From: Acanthosepion esculentum
Taxonomy: Eukaryota; Mollusca; Cephalopoda; Sepiida; Sepiidae
Length of the DNA: 64,000 nt
Direction: 5' to 3'
Assembly (NCBI GenBank): GCA_964036315.1
Contig: OZ038480.1
Coordinates: 16,173,844 to 16,237,843 of the forward strand
This document shows, piece by piece, positions 1-13,800 of this stretch (the stretch's first letter is position 1; every line of letters starts with the position of its first letter). The translations under genes and the position numbers were made by a program. Under the pieces are notes generated by a model. The model did not search any database, was not told where the DNA came from, and worked only from the letters and a program-made list of their open reading frames with translations.

Positions 1-937
1 GAAATTCTCCATTTTTAAAATTCTTCTAAAAATAAATTATTTTTTTCAAAATTAAGAAAATTAGAAATTATAAAGTTTATTTAAAATATTTTGAAACAAA
101 CCTTACTTTCTGCACAAAAAAAAATGTAGTTTCAAATGAAGATAAAGCAGATCTTAACATTTGGTGTCAAGTGACAACTGATGATTTCATCACGTATTGA
201 CAGCTTATGTGAAGGAAAGTTATTGTACAGAAGGACAGAAGTGACATAATTATTTAGATTTAAGTGAACCAATTATTTACCTCGTTATTTTTTAAGGGAA
301 ACTTTCAGTGCTCTAATTTGCTTTTTATTTTTTTTTATATTTGGCTTTCACCTTTATATTTATGATGCTTTATGGAAAATATATTTTAAAAAAAAATTCA
401 AGTAAGACTGTTGAAAGTGAGATAAAATTTCATAAGATGGGTAACCTTTCTCTTGAAATTTTATCAGAAGTGTACATAAAATACTATAATTTTATGTACA
501 TTTATTACATTTTACTGTGTTATTTGTATTTCTATTAATTTTGATATTTCATTTATGGAAAAATGTCATAATTGAGATGATATAAGAATAAGATCATATA
601 CATTTCTGTAGGTACCCTTCTCAGTTGAAATTGAAAAATCAAATTAACTTCTCCACGTGTGTTTCACACAATTATTTTTATTTTTTCGAGATTTTCCAAA
701 TTAATGTCTCATACAAAAAAGTATGCTAAAATTTTGTTATTTTAGTAGTGCTGCTGATACAAAGAGAAACAAGGTTTTTTGCGCGGGGGGTTTAATCAAA
801 TGCTAAAATATTCTAGTAAGAAGGAAAAGATTTTTTTAAATAATTGAAAAATACTTTCTTTCCTCTTAATAATAACTAACATTTTGATGATAAAATTTTG
901 TTTTTGAAAAGTTTGGCATCTTTTTCATCATGCTGTG

Positions 938-972
<35 letters not shown>

Positions 973-1630
973 TGATCTCATTGTGCTACCTAAGTGTATT
1001 GGTTAAAATATGTTCATTTGATCCTGGAATCTTTTCCTGACTTTACCTTCCAAGAATGTAGGTAAATACCTCCAGCTAGTATCTGGTGACCTGTAACTAG
1101 TGATCTTCAAATCTCAGTCAAGACATTTTAGTCACTTTTTAAAAATTGCTTTATTTTTTGTTATTACTATGCACAATCATTAGTGTTAGATTATATGCTG
1201 TACTTGGAATTCCTTTCTGTTCATTGTCAGTGATTTGTAATATACTAAATCTTTCTTCCTTTAATTTTGACATTCAAGGTGATACTTATGCGTTACAAAA
1301 AAAAAAAAATCTCAGGGTTCAGTTTTTTTGCCATTTATTTTGGAAAGTGGAAATCTGTATTCTAGACTCATATGTAAACTGCCTCAAGCATTTTATTTTG
1401 ATTATGAGAATTGCAAACTGCAGCTCAAAAATGAAAATAGAAAGTTATATCTCAAAATATCATGATGTTCCATTTTGAATTTGACTAAAAAATCTCTATA
1501 CAGCATACATACTATGAATCTCTTGCTTGTTCAGTACCCACAGTCATGGGAAAACTGCTGACTTGACAGTTTTCCAGAAAACCATTTACACTCTCCTTGT
1601 GGTGGGTAAGCCACCAGAAATGTAGACTAA
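1..1630. other. AT-rich 5' flank with no recognised gene
   Basis: Homopolymer runs (poly-T at about 940-969) and AT-rich sequence only. Short open frames show no codon bias or homology that I recognise. Confidence 0.5.
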
Positions 1631-1639
1631 TTTTTTTTT

Positions 1640-2215
1640 TTTTTTTTTTTTTTTTTTTCAGGATTTACTAAATTTTTTTAATGCAAATGACACCCCATAC
1701 TTTTGGTACACTAGTTATCATTTCATCAATCTGTCATAGTGTTTTTATTTATATTTTGTATCTAGAGATTGATAAAATCCAAAGAATCTTCACTGTTATC
1801 AGTCTTGATCTGATATCTCAGCTTCAGTCACTTTCCTGTCACCATAACATAGCTTCCCTGTGCCTTTTCTAGAAATATTTTCATGGTAATTGTTCTGTTT
1901 TGATGAGCTTTCTTTTTACACATTTAAGCACAGTATTAAATTACCAGCTAGATCTCATTTTACAGTTGAAATTGCTAGATGTAACCATAAGTTCTATGCT
2001 GAGAGTTTCTTCTCTTGCACTCCTCACTTGTGAAACTCTCTTCCAGCTTCTTGGCTTCTAGTTAACTTTGCATTTACATTTTTGAAGATCAATCATTCTT
2101 CTTAATTCTCTCTCCTTGATAATGTTGTTCTTGTTTTCATATTCTTTCATACTCAGTAACTCCTTGTGGCTTTGTCTTGTTTGGGAGAAATGATTAAAAA
2201 AAATTCTTCATGTCC
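1640..2215 (+). mobile_element. Degraded 3' end of a jockey-like LINE
   Basis: Read with frame breaks, it gives KIQRIF...ISLDLISQLQSLSCHH and IASLCLF then KYFHGNCS. This parallels the better preserved copy at 18758-19237 (DKIQRWI, LQSLSHRRDVASLCLFYKYF). The tail ends in GAAATGATTAAAAAAA, like the other copies. Confidence 0.75.
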
Positions 2216-3109
2216 ATTGCATGTCTACATCAGCAAGCTGGGTGGGAGGAGGGGTAACCAGAATTTACAGGAATCCTTGCTGTTGTAACTTTTTTTTACT
2301 GAAAACTAATTCCAAGGTACAAACCAACAAACTCTGTTGGTATCTAACAATGGGGGGAATAACAAATTGAAGAATTTAAAAGTATATTAGGATTAAAGAA
2401 TTATTAATCTAGAAAGCAGGAAAATTATTCCAGTAATTCATAATAGATGAAGATATCTTGGAGCAGCAACTGTAGCAGTGAGCATGAAATCTAGGCATTG
2501 CCGATATTGTCATGTGGTCTCTCTGTATCCCTGTTTGCGTGTCACTTCTAACATTGTTTTATTGCATCTTTTACAATAAGATATTAATGACCTTTCTTTG
2601 TCTTTAAAAAAACAAACAAAAAAAAAACTAGATGGCCTCTCATGGAATGCATTAATTCCCAAAGCTCCTAACATTGGACTTGGTAAGCTATAAACATTTG
2701 TGGGGTTTGATAGCATTTACACATTTTAAGATGAATAATACAAATATCTAAATTAAAGTTCTTCATTTTTCATTCACCATTTCAAAAAGTGCTTACATAT
2801 TTCAAGAAATTTGCTGGTTTTGGAATAAATATAACAGATTTTTAATTAAAACTGTTATATTGTCTCAAGAAAATCTAAGTAGTCATGCCAAATTAACATC
2901 CTATTCATGCAATGATATGACATTAAAGGGTTTGCCGATGTCAGCACTGAATCAAAGTATATTCCAAGAAAGTCAATTGGAAGAGAAAAGATAGATGACT
3001 GCAACCTTGAAAAGATTGCTTGGCTAAGGTTCATAGGGATTGAACCGAGGCTGGAGCAAGTACATCAAAGCCCCACTATACATAAACATATCCAAGAAAT
3101 GTGCTACAA

Positions 3110-3668
3110 GTGTCACATTCCTAGTGTCAATCCACTCCTGAGTCGGAGACACTCTCAGAATTCTCTCTTGGGTTAAAAGTGCATTTCATTTGGAAATCAA
3201 GGTTCTAATGTCAGGAGGAAGAGTGGAGGGGGGCAAAAGTTCTTTGAGGTCAAATTTTCAGTCAGTGATGATTTTGAGCACCATGTTATCTGCTGTGGTA
3301 GTTCACTGTTATCAAATCTAAATTAAATGAAATCATCCATCTGGAGATTTTAGAACACTGGCAAACTTTATGGAGATGATGATTTCCTTTACTAGCAGCA
3401 TTTTGCACCTGCCAAAATTACCAGTAATTGGTTTGCTGGCTATGGTAATGTTGTGATTGTTTGGCCAGCTGACTTGTCTAACACAAACCTTGTAGAGGAT
3501 CTGTACATTAAACTCAGCAATACAGGTGAGTTGAAGGATGCTATGAAAGCAACCTTGGCTCCTATGACATCACAGCAGTGCCACAGGCTAATTGCCTTTA
3601 TGCCACATTGCATTGTCGCAGTAATTAATGCCAAAGGAGCTCCAACCAAGAAGCGAATGTATAAATGA
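3110..3668 (+). pseudogene. Tc1-like transposase remnant, C-terminal part
   Basis: From 3396 the frame reads QHFAPAKITSNWF, then VWPADLSNTNLVEDLY, a diverged form of the WPAxSPDLNPIENLW block of Tc1 transposases; the third catalytic position (E) is kept. It ends LIAFMPHCIVAVINAKGAPT, matching the MPRRCxAVIxARGGxT terminus. Upstream pieces (SFGNQGSNVRRK) match the Tc1 core but carry stops and shifts. Non-functional. Confidence 0.8.
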
Positions 3669-4202
3669 ACCTACGTTTGGAAGGCTTTGCATTTCTATAT
3701 TTCTTTTATTGATCTTATTGAATATTCTGAATGAATTTTTGGTTTTATTTTATGAGTTTTGAGAAATCAAAATTAAAGCAAAAAGGTTTGAGACATTTAA
3801 CTTTGCAATGACTCTACAATACTGCCTGCAGGGGATGAACTTTTTCATGGTATTCTAAGCTTTTGAAGATTAAGGAAATCTCACCTTGTCTCTCTGTGTA
3901 GTGATTTTTTTATTAAGATTTAACCTATTATTTATAATGAAGTAATTCAAGTTATCCTATTATTGATAATGATTTTAATCGGTTCACCCTCTTTGTTCCT
4001 AAAAGTTATTGTCATTGTTACATTTTACCATCAGATTGAGTGTTAAAAAGAAATATTCAAAGGGTTTTTTGTTTTTTTGCAACAAAGCCATGCTCCCAAT
4101 TTATGTTTCTGTTTTTATCTTTCCTTTTTTACTATTGCTCACCCAATATGAGGCTTAAAAGCCATTCAAGGTAGAGGTTTTCTAAATGGGGGTATCGTAA
4201 AT

Positions 4203-4600
4203 GTGTACTGGAGGGAGCATATTGTGAAGATATATAGGGTAACAGGTGACCCTTGGCTTGAAAAAATTAAGATTGTAATGAACAGGGAAGCATCGTTTCA
4301 GGAATCTATTCTTCATTGGAATAGTTCTGGAGAAGGTGTCTGGGTGGAACTTGCTCATCACCAGTGGAATATGAAAGGAATGAGGATGAGTCTACTTGAT
4401 GTAGATGAGAAGACGGGTTCAAGCTATGAAGGTCTGGATTGGTGGAGCCAAAAAATGTAGTTCGCCCAAACGGCTACCATGAAAATAGCAATAATAATGA
4501 GATTAGCAACATTGCCTGTGTGAAAGGAGTTGAAGGGATGAAAACAATTCATCACCCACAAGATTGTGCAAATGCTTTGGAAATCTGTTGAGGCTGGAAG
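4203..4600 (+). other. Possible upstream non-coding exon, or a chance open frame
   Basis: A segment less AT-rich than its surroundings ends at 4600 with a good donor (GGAAG then GTGAGG). The acceptor at 4765 is 165 bp downstream, so this could be a 5' UTR exon joined to the start-codon exon. An 85-codon frame (4203-4460) lies within it, but I recognise no family, and it does not run in frame into the polymerase. The 5' end of the segment is not defined. Low confidence. Confidence 0.3.
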
Positions 4601-4765
4601 GTGAGGATTGTGCAGCTTTGTTCATTTTTGGTCTGTTTTGGCTCTTGTAAAGATATAGCAGGAGGTATCTGGTACTTTTTGGTGTATGGTAATTTTATTG
4701 CGACAATTTTATCTCTTAATTTTGATTTTGTAAAATTAATAAACCAACTAATTTTTCTTTTTCAG

Positions 4766-5260
4766 ATGCTCTTGTTTTTAGACAAAACTCACTGATATCA
4801 AGTGTATTCTCTGGATTAGACAAGAAAAGGATTATCCATCACACTATGAGGCAGGTCAGCATATGATTGCTGCAATGTCTAATTCCATGAATGGTGCCTT
4901 CTGGCTAAATATGCAGCACCCGCGGGGAAGTGCTCCGCCTAGCCCTATGTTACCTTATGCCACACCTTACCCACAGCGGCATTTAGCTGTTCATGTTGGC
5001 AATCAAGCTTCCCCTCAGGTTCCATGGAATATGGCAAACTCCGTGATGAGATTTGCTGGTCGTGGTAGGGGTAATGTTGGGGCTGTTGGTGGTGGTGCTA
5101 TATCCCCAATGTCAAATCAATATAATCATGCAGTTCACATATCACCTCAGTTGAGGACACCAGAAAACTTTTACAATGTTGGAGCCGGTGTTGAAATTCT
5201 CCATCAAATCCCGAAAGGTCCAGATCCGGCCCAAGACAATGCAAGTGGGAAAAGACCAAA
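4766..5260 (+). CDS. TENT2: GLD-2 exon with start codon (5' UTR plus codons 1-132)
   Basis: The acceptor is a pyrimidine tract ending TTTTTCAG before 4766; the donor after 5260 is GTAAGA. An in-frame TAG at 4779-4781 means ATG 4863 is the first in-frame start. A second ATG at 4875 has a better -3 base (G) and could be used instead. Two short upstream frames (ATG 4766 and ATG 4845) close before or around the start. The coding part is 398 nt and ends in phase 2. The encoded N-terminus is rich in Pro, Asn, Gly and Gln, as expected for the divergent GLD-2 N-terminus. The 4766 exon boundary is predicted, not proven. Confidence 0.85.
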
Positions 5261-7825
5261 GTAAGAAAGGTTTACTGTGTGTGCATGTGCACTAAATCTA
5301 ATCTTTTCTCACCTGGAAGACTAAAACATTTTTTAGTGATTTAAAGTTCCCAGAATTTTTCAGTTTTTAGTCATATAAATTCTTAACATCAGTGTGTCTT
5401 GTCATCTAACACTTTTCTTTGCCTCTCAAAAACATTATGCCACCTTTCAACTAAATTGTGTTTTCTGCCTTTTAAAAAATGGTTCCATTCTTGATTCATT
5501 GAATTTTTAAAGATATTTTGAAATTATTTAAACTACTGATCAAAATGGGAAATTTTACATGAATTAAAACAAAGGTGAGAGAGAATTAGGAAGTGTATTC
5601 ATTGATCAGTGGCTCTGTTGCATTTGATGTTTGAAGGCAGGTATTAGCATCCAGAAAGATTGGTAGTCAAGTTCTTTGCTTAAAGGAATTTTTTTCTTTT
5701 TTCTTTGCAATGCAGCCTTGAATTGACTTTAGTTGACTTATTTGCCATTAAGTTTCAAGCTTTCTAGTGTATTAGTACTTCCTAAATTTGACTTTGTTTA
5801 AACTTGACAAAACTGTTCCTACTGCTTGATTGCATCATTACTTCAATAATTCATTGTTTGACTACTGCAATTTCCCCAGATTAAACATGAATAACTGACA
5901 TGAATTTTATATTTCTGTAAATGCTTCAGGAGCATTTTGAATGTGCTAGCAATGACGAGCAGAATAAACTGAAAATGATTCTAAAGTTTCTGTGATAAAA
6001 ATGATGCTGGGAATTTTTGTGTGAATTTAATAAATGCAAACATTTATTCCTAATAGTAGTTTTACTATTATTTGCAAAGTAATTTATGATTTTTGAATTT
6101 TCCTGATTCGGGGAAATATTAGTTTGTAGTGCAGATTTGCCGATTGACTTTCATAAATTACTGATAGGAAATTGTGTGTGACAGGGCTTAAATAACTTTA
6201 ACAAAAACACACACATTTTAATATTTTAAAAATTTTCAATCCTATTGTGGTTTTCATTGGGAGTCAGGCTATGCAAAATTTACTGTACATACATTCATGA
6301 AATTATGTAAGTGAACATAGCAAAAATATGTCAGCCATATTTGTGAATTGTCACAAATTCCAAAATTGGCAGTTTTTCTCAAAACTCTTGGGCGTTCTTT
6401 CTTACTATTTGTAAATTTACATTAAAGACATGTCTTCTGTTAATGCAATTCCATTGTTTCTCGTGCGTTAGATTTGTTTTGCTAATGATATTACTTCGAT
6501 ATGAATTGGCTCTGTGTTTATTTTCCACACAGATTTTATTTTAGATGTAAACGAAGGAAAATCTCCCATCTTGTTGCTAAGGATAAAGTGGACTTAATAT
6601 ATAAATAACATCTAAGAAGTTTTTAGAAGTTGTTCTGGTAACAAATGAATAATTTCCATTATATAAATTATTTATATTTAAATATGCATAACTCTGAGAC
6701 ACAAATCTACAGGAAGGATATATCACTTGTACTAATATACATTACCAACTTGTGGGTTTTATCTCGTAATGGTTTTTCAGTATGTTTTTTTTTTTTTTTT
6801 TTTTAATTCAGTAACCGCCATGTTGCAGACATCTGATTTTCTCTTGTGCTTGATTACTCACTCAAATATGCATGTACACGTACACACAGCAATCATTCTG
6901 TAGAAGAATGTGTATTTAAGTTTAATTTTTTGAGGTTATTTTTATCCTGTGTAATGATTTGTAATCAAATGTTAACCTTACTTTCCTTGAAAACCAATTC
7001 TAATCTTTACTTTGAAACCAAGCTTATTACTATCATACATTAAGTTGACAGGTGAAAAAATTAGCTCTAAATTGCCTGCCTGTTCTCTGAACACACTACA
7101 CCTTTTACATTTGGCAGTAGTATTTGCCTTAGGCAAGTGAGAAGATTGTCTTCTATAACTTTTTCCGTCATAGATATGAAGACTTTCCATTACTGTGTTT
7201 ATATGCTTCTACCATTTTTTAAAATCTTTTAATTTTATTAAAACTGTAACAACCTTGGGTATTGCAGAATGGGTATGTGCTGAAAGGTCACACGTGATTT
7301 GAATGCTGGATGATTTAATGAACCATGAATTTAATGTATAATGTGATTTTCTTCCTGTTATAATTATGCACATATTGTCTAGTTTGAAATTAGATATTCT
7401 TTCATCTCTTTATTTAAACTTTGACAAGAATTTGAAACAGTATTTCTTTATAAGGATGTGTGGTTGTTTTTTTCTTTTCTTTTTTCTCTCTCTCTCTCTC
7501 TTTCTCCTGCTCGTCTTTCTCCATTTGTCTTGTCTATTTAAAGAAGACAGTTAGACGGAGGGAATATGAGCAATTTCAAGCGGCAACGGCTTAACAATCA
7601 ATCTGAAGCAGTTTCACCGGGCCCATTGCTTGAAATAACTGGATATGACAAGGTAAGTTACTGATTGAAGGATTTTCATCTGTTTAAGACTACAATTTGC
7701 CACCTTATGGCAACAAATACATAAATAGTTGGAAAATCATTCCAGAATCTGCCTTGAATGAATTGGTAAAAGCAAAATTGCATTTAGTAATTTTATCAAT
7801 TACTAACCTTCAGATCATATGACTG

Positions 7826-7869
<44 letters not shown>

Positions 7870-10800
7870 GAAATGGACAAAGTCCGACAATTATTTTAAG
7901 ACATTTTTATGTTTATACATTCTTTTTATAGATACAAGTATTTAAGTAAATGCTCTGTTTATAATAAACAGTATTAAACATTCAGGCCGGTAAATGTTGT
8001 TTAATACTGTTTATTATAAACAGAGCCTTTACTTAAATATTTGTGTCTATGAAAAGAATGCATAAATATAAAAATGTGTCTGCCTGCATGCAAGCATATT
8101 AAACTGAGATTACTGAATAGATATTTGGCTTCTGTTTCTATTTTGATTAAGGAATTTTGTTTAAAAAATTAAGTTAGGCTTGCTTAAATTAACTTTTACA
8201 CACATTGTCAACGTGAAATTCACTGTTTGTTTAAGAGTATTTCCATTTTCTTCATCAAAAAATAGTCAAATTGAACTGGTTACAGTTATTTAGTGTCAAT
8301 ACTGCTATTTACCCAGAAACTTTATTCACAAAATTAATTAATAGTGAAGTTATCAATCTTAAAGAAAAAAAAATAGTAAAGCAATTCCTGTGTTCTCGGC
8401 TTCAAACATGCAAAGAAATTGCAAACCTGTGAGATTAGAAGGCTTAATAGAAACTCATATTATTGAAAATAAGGACTGATGGCTTTTATCTCAGCTTAAT
8501 ATAAATTTTGGGTAGAATCTTTGCTCTAGTATCGGAAACTGTTGCATGCAGTCAACTTACAGTTATTTCAATTAAGTGAAATCATTTTAGATGTATATAC
8601 ACATTGCACTATTAAGAGACAAGGAATAAGCAAATCTTTTTTCTTTCCCTATGAAAATTACTTTTTTTGTACCCTGATTATTGAATGGAGCTTTAGATCT
8701 AAAACTGCAAAACAGATGGGAAGTGAACTTGTAGAGTGCAGAGCATTTGTTTGGATTAGAGTACATAAAAGTTTCACAAGGGCAAGAGTTTAACCATGTT
8801 GATATGTTGTGGCCTGTGCATTTATATCCCTAAATCTTGATCATTTACACCCACCCCCACATTGACTTAAAGTCATTTCATACAGAGTGGTAACTTGGCT
8901 GAAGTTGACGTACTGGTAGTGTGGGAAAAGCCCCCTCGGCTACCACCTATTGAGTGGCATCAATGCAATAATGGCCTAGGAAATGTTGAAATCATGCCCA
9001 GCTATCTCTATTGGGGAACCAGGCTTTTGTGTCATGTTTGACCACAAAGAGAGGGTCTGAACCAACATGTGGATGCCTTCACCACAAATGTAGATGTGTG
9101 CGCTGACAGATTGAGGGAGTGCTGCCAGCCAGGGGTTTATGTAGCCCTGCTGGACTTGCAGAGGGCCTATCTGCAGATAAGAGTTCATGAATCACTGTGG
9201 CCATTTCAGACAGTATTAATTAAAGGAACAAGATATTGCCTGACACACTTGGGGTTTGGCCTCAATCTGGTGCCCCTGACAAACCAATTAACACTGGAGC
9301 AGATCTGTGCCATACACTGGCATTTGATGCACCACCTGCTTTGAAAAGTGTGTCCCTCAACTGCGAAGGCGATCATCAAATCAGCCCTATGAGCTTGTGA
9401 AGAGTGTCAGATAGTGAACCCAGCCCCAGTCCATTGAAAGGTTAGTGGGTACAGCAACTGGTGCCAGTTGGGTATAGGTGTAACACTTTGGGATGACAGT
9501 CACTTTTTGACATTAACAGATTGTGGCCTGACATGTTTCACTATATGGTACCCATTGGTGCGTCAGGATGCATTCACTATCATATGACAACTAAGATCTG
9601 TTGATCGGCAAGTTAAGTGTATTCTCTTGCTACACTTCTCACTGGTATCACTATCATGTTCTGGCAGCAATTCTTTTGACAGTGCAGTGGCATCACTCCG
9701 CTATACCATTACTCTGTGGGGTGTAGACACCAGTATCGCATTCAAGAGGCAGCATACTGGTATAAGGATAATGCAACACCATCAACTGCGCCAGCCAACA
9801 GAATCTACTGGTACAAGGAGTAGGTAAAAGGGATAGATGTGGCGTCATTGCCTATTGAAAGTGTAGATGCTCTGTATCAAGTGGGAGACGGTGTCTCAGT
9901 TAAAACACTGAACATCCAATACACTAACAGATTTGGCAAGGGACAAATCCATAAAATAGCCCTCAAACAGTAAAGATCTTTGCCCTTGTTGTGGATCAGA
10001 CCTCCTTCCAGAGGAATATGAAGGTATTAGTTCATTATCTGAGAGTGACTTTGGAAATCTACTGCCTCTACTGGCAATCCACCTACAGACCCAGAAATGA
10101 ATGTAACAGTTGTCAGGTAATGATGGCAATGATAGTGAGGCAACTGTGAATGAGGGAGATCCTATCGGCACCAACACTCGAGGAATGCAGGCAGATGACC
10201 CCCCCCCCCTCTAAAGAAGCACTCATGTTGAGGTTATCTGCTTGGGTACATTTTGGCTTCTGAATCATCAATGTAACCATCTAAGAGTTTTTTTTTTTTA
10301 ATTTTGCATTTATTTTCATTAGACAAAATAAGTATCTAATCTGTAAAAAAAAAAAAAAAAAAATTGGGAAGTGGGTACATTTTAAGTTATTTGTGCTGAG
10401 CTTTTTTTTCTTTCTTTCTTTCTTTATTTTTTTTTTTTTTAACTTCCTCTTTTCCCCTCTGCAGATATCTACTGCCATGATGAATTATTTCTCTAAACAT
10501 CACCAAGCAGAGGAAGTATACAGAAAAAAGATGAAACTGAGAGATGCTCTTTATGGTATTATTCAAGGTGTCTTTCCTTGTGAGTTGACTTTCTTTTTAA
10601 ATAAACCACTTGTTTCATTTTTTTTTTTTTTTTTTTCCTCCCCTCTTGACTTAAAATTGTTTCTGCTCATAGCCAGGACTTAGTCTCATTTTTAGAGATG
10701 TGTTCATTGTTTAGACAAAACAGGAATCATTGTCACAAATGATACATCTTGGTCCCACCCTTATCATGCTTCCTTCCCATTTTTTCCCCCTCTCTCTCTC

Positions 10801-13800
10801 TCTCTCTCTTATTGGTTGGTGCCACTCCTAAATTCTAGAAATCTGAAACTATTTTAGTTGTACTTTTATTTCAATATGCTTGACATTTTCCTCTTCCATT
10901 TATAAAACTTGTTCTGCCATTGTACTGAGTGTCATAAGATTGGCTGGTATTTACAGCTAATTTCTAGGTTAGCAAAATAAACACCATTCATATATAAGCA
11001 TGCTACATTATATTTGAAACTTTAGTTATTTCATATTGAAAATACTAAAATTCAAGAGCAATGACTGTGCATACAATTTTAATAACTAATTGCTACAGTG
11101 AACTTCTCTTGCTATGTGCGACCAGGATATATTTGTGACATCACATGGCCAGAATTTTAACACCTGTTTCAGGCCAATGATTGCTTTTATCTTGTAAACT
11201 ATCTACGGGCTATTTTTAATAACTTCATAATTTACAGCTTGAGTAGGAAGACCAAGAATAAATAAATTACCATATTTATCTCTTCTACTCCTTAGGGGTT
11301 AAAATTTTAGATTTTGGTACTTGCTACATTGTACTAAATGAAATACATCTAATTTTGTTTTATCATAGAACCATTGTGTGTATGTATATATATATATATA
11401 TAAAGAAATACCTAAATGTTTTGTTTTTTTTTGTTTAGACTGTGGTCTGTATGCTGTGGGATCTTCCATGAGTGGTTTTGGTACCAACAAAAGTGATATG
11501 GACCTGTGTCTGATGCTTACTCATGAACAGGTTAAATAATTTTTAAATTGATATTCCTGTATGAAATTGCTAAAAATGGCATTTGGATTTTTTGATTGCA
11601 TGATTAAATTTCAATTGTGTTGAATGATATGGCTTTTTTTTTTTTTTTTTTTTTTTTTGTCCAATATTCTCAGTATGTATTTTACCAACAGATTGAATAT
11701 TTGACTTCCTGGTGAAATAGTTATAACAGTACTTGAAATAAAAAGCTTGGTTTCAAGAGGGAATAAATTGGAACCTTTTTCCAGAAGGGTATTGGCCGAG
11801 TGTTAGGTAATCTTGTTACTGCAGTGATGTTCTTATTTACAAATCACTATGATAAAGTAAATGTTTGTACATTTGTCAAAAAACAAGAGCGCAGTTTGCT
11901 TAGCAGATAGTTTGAAATTGACTTTGAACTGTAATTTAAGATGTCAATAGAAATTTTACTACTTTATGTGGCCAGGATTATTAATAAATATCTCAAAGAC
12001 AACACTAGAAACTTTACAAGCCACTTTTGATATGTTTGATCATTCACAATAACATTACCACGTCCATGGGTACGGCGGTAAACTGCATCCGCGTCCTGGG
12101 TACGACGATAAACTACATCCACATGCTGGGTATGGTGATAAACTACGTCCAACAGAAAGGCCATGCTTGAAAAAATAAGGTTATCGGCTATACGTTTTTG
12201 GAAAAATAGTATTACCAGGTATACATTTTCAAAGGAATAATGTTGCCAGCAGTACGTCTTTGAAAAAATATTATTACCAGCTATACGTCTTTGGAAAAAT
12301 AATATTACCAGCTGTACATTTTTGAAAAATATTGCCAGCTATATGTTTTAAAAAAAGAAAAATATTACCAGCTACACGTTTTTTAACAAAACCTTATTCA
12401 ATGGAATTGTAACTGGGGTCAAAACACTATGAAAGTGTAAAAATAGGTTTTAATACTAGAAATTCTTTGTAAAAAAAAAAAAAAAAAAAAAAACCATCAA
12501 TACATTTTTGAAAACTAAATGTTGCCAGCAATGCATTTTTGGAAAAAGAGAAATATATATTACCAGCTATACATTTTTTTGAAAAAAAGGAAAAATATTA
12601 CCAGCAATACATATTTGAAAGGAAAAAATATTACCAGCAATACGTTTTTGAAAAGATATGCCAGCTATACGTTTTTGAAAATACTATTACCAGCTATACG
12701 TTCTTGAAAAAATACTATTACCAGTTATATATTTTTGAGGAAAGAAATATTGACAGAAATGGATTTCTAACAAAAATATTATCGGGGGGGGGGTGAGTTG
12801 TTGGCATTAAATGACCCATTGAGGTTGATATGCTGTAAAACAAATCAAATAATATTGCCTCCTTAAAGTGGGAAGACCGGGGTTTTTTTTTGGAGGGGGG
12901 GATCACATTTTTAACTAAAGTACCAAAAATGTTGTTTGCTTTCTTCAATCTGCACTTGTTAGTGCATATTTGTTTCAAATTTCTAAGAATTTTTATTTAA
13001 ATGCGTCGCAACACACTCAAAAATGATCTTGAATGAATTAAAGTTAAATGCTCCTAACACCCTTTTTTTTCCCTTTGTCATCTGAAATATCCTATCACTT
13101 TCGTTTCTAGCGTTAAAAAAAACTCTCACCTATTTTTTTTTTTTTTTTTTTTTTTTTTCATTTAATTAGTACTCTTGGGGAAAAGTATGGATCAGTCTTC
13201 TTCCCTCCACTATGGGTTAAATAGGACTTGTATATGGGGGGGGGCGTTATTCTCAAAAAATTGATAATGCAATATTTGCTTGCGAATCATAATCCAAAAT
13301 TTGTTTCAACTTTAATAACCCACATAGGGTTAAGCCATAAAAAAAATTGTTCAATCAGCCTTCTGATTAGATCACAGTATTCGGTAAATATAAAAGATTA
13401 CTGAAAACTTCAGTTTTTTCATGTTAGTCTATTTAAAAAAAAAAAAAAAAAATGTTAATTTCCAACTGGTTAGTAAATAAAATAATTGTGCACTTCATTG
13501 CCATTAACCAGGATTCTAATGAATGCATTAAAATTCTCTTAAAATTACAAGGTATCTTGGGTTCATTTGAGAAGTTTCTGTAGGACCTGTAAATAATTAC
13601 AAAGGTTGACTTTTCGCTTTATTATTATAGGCTTTGCAGTTGTTTAATCTTGTCTTGTCTGTTAACATATCTGGATTTTGTATTTTCTAGATTGACCAAA
13701 AACGAGAAGCCACAGAAATACTGAATCTTGTACACAGAGGTTTGAAAAAATGCTGTAAGTAAGACTTTATATATTTTTCCATTACAAAAATAAAATCCTG

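Noticed and set aside
3440..3649. Minus-strand 69-codon frame
   Set aside because: Shadow of the Tc1 transposase remnant, which matches the family on the plus strand.
4203..4460. 85-codon protein gene
   Set aside because: No family recognised, no coherent splice partner in frame; more likely a chance frame in a 5' exon or intergenic DNA.
9896..10177. Minus-strand 93-codon frame
   Set aside because: Lies opposite the decayed gypsy integrase region, which reads on the plus strand.
12168..12780. Regularly spaced 26-28 bp repeats that look array-like
   Set aside because: The whole unit repeats, with no variable spacers between constant repeats, and the host is an animal genome. It is a minisatellite inside a retroposon, not a CRISPR array.
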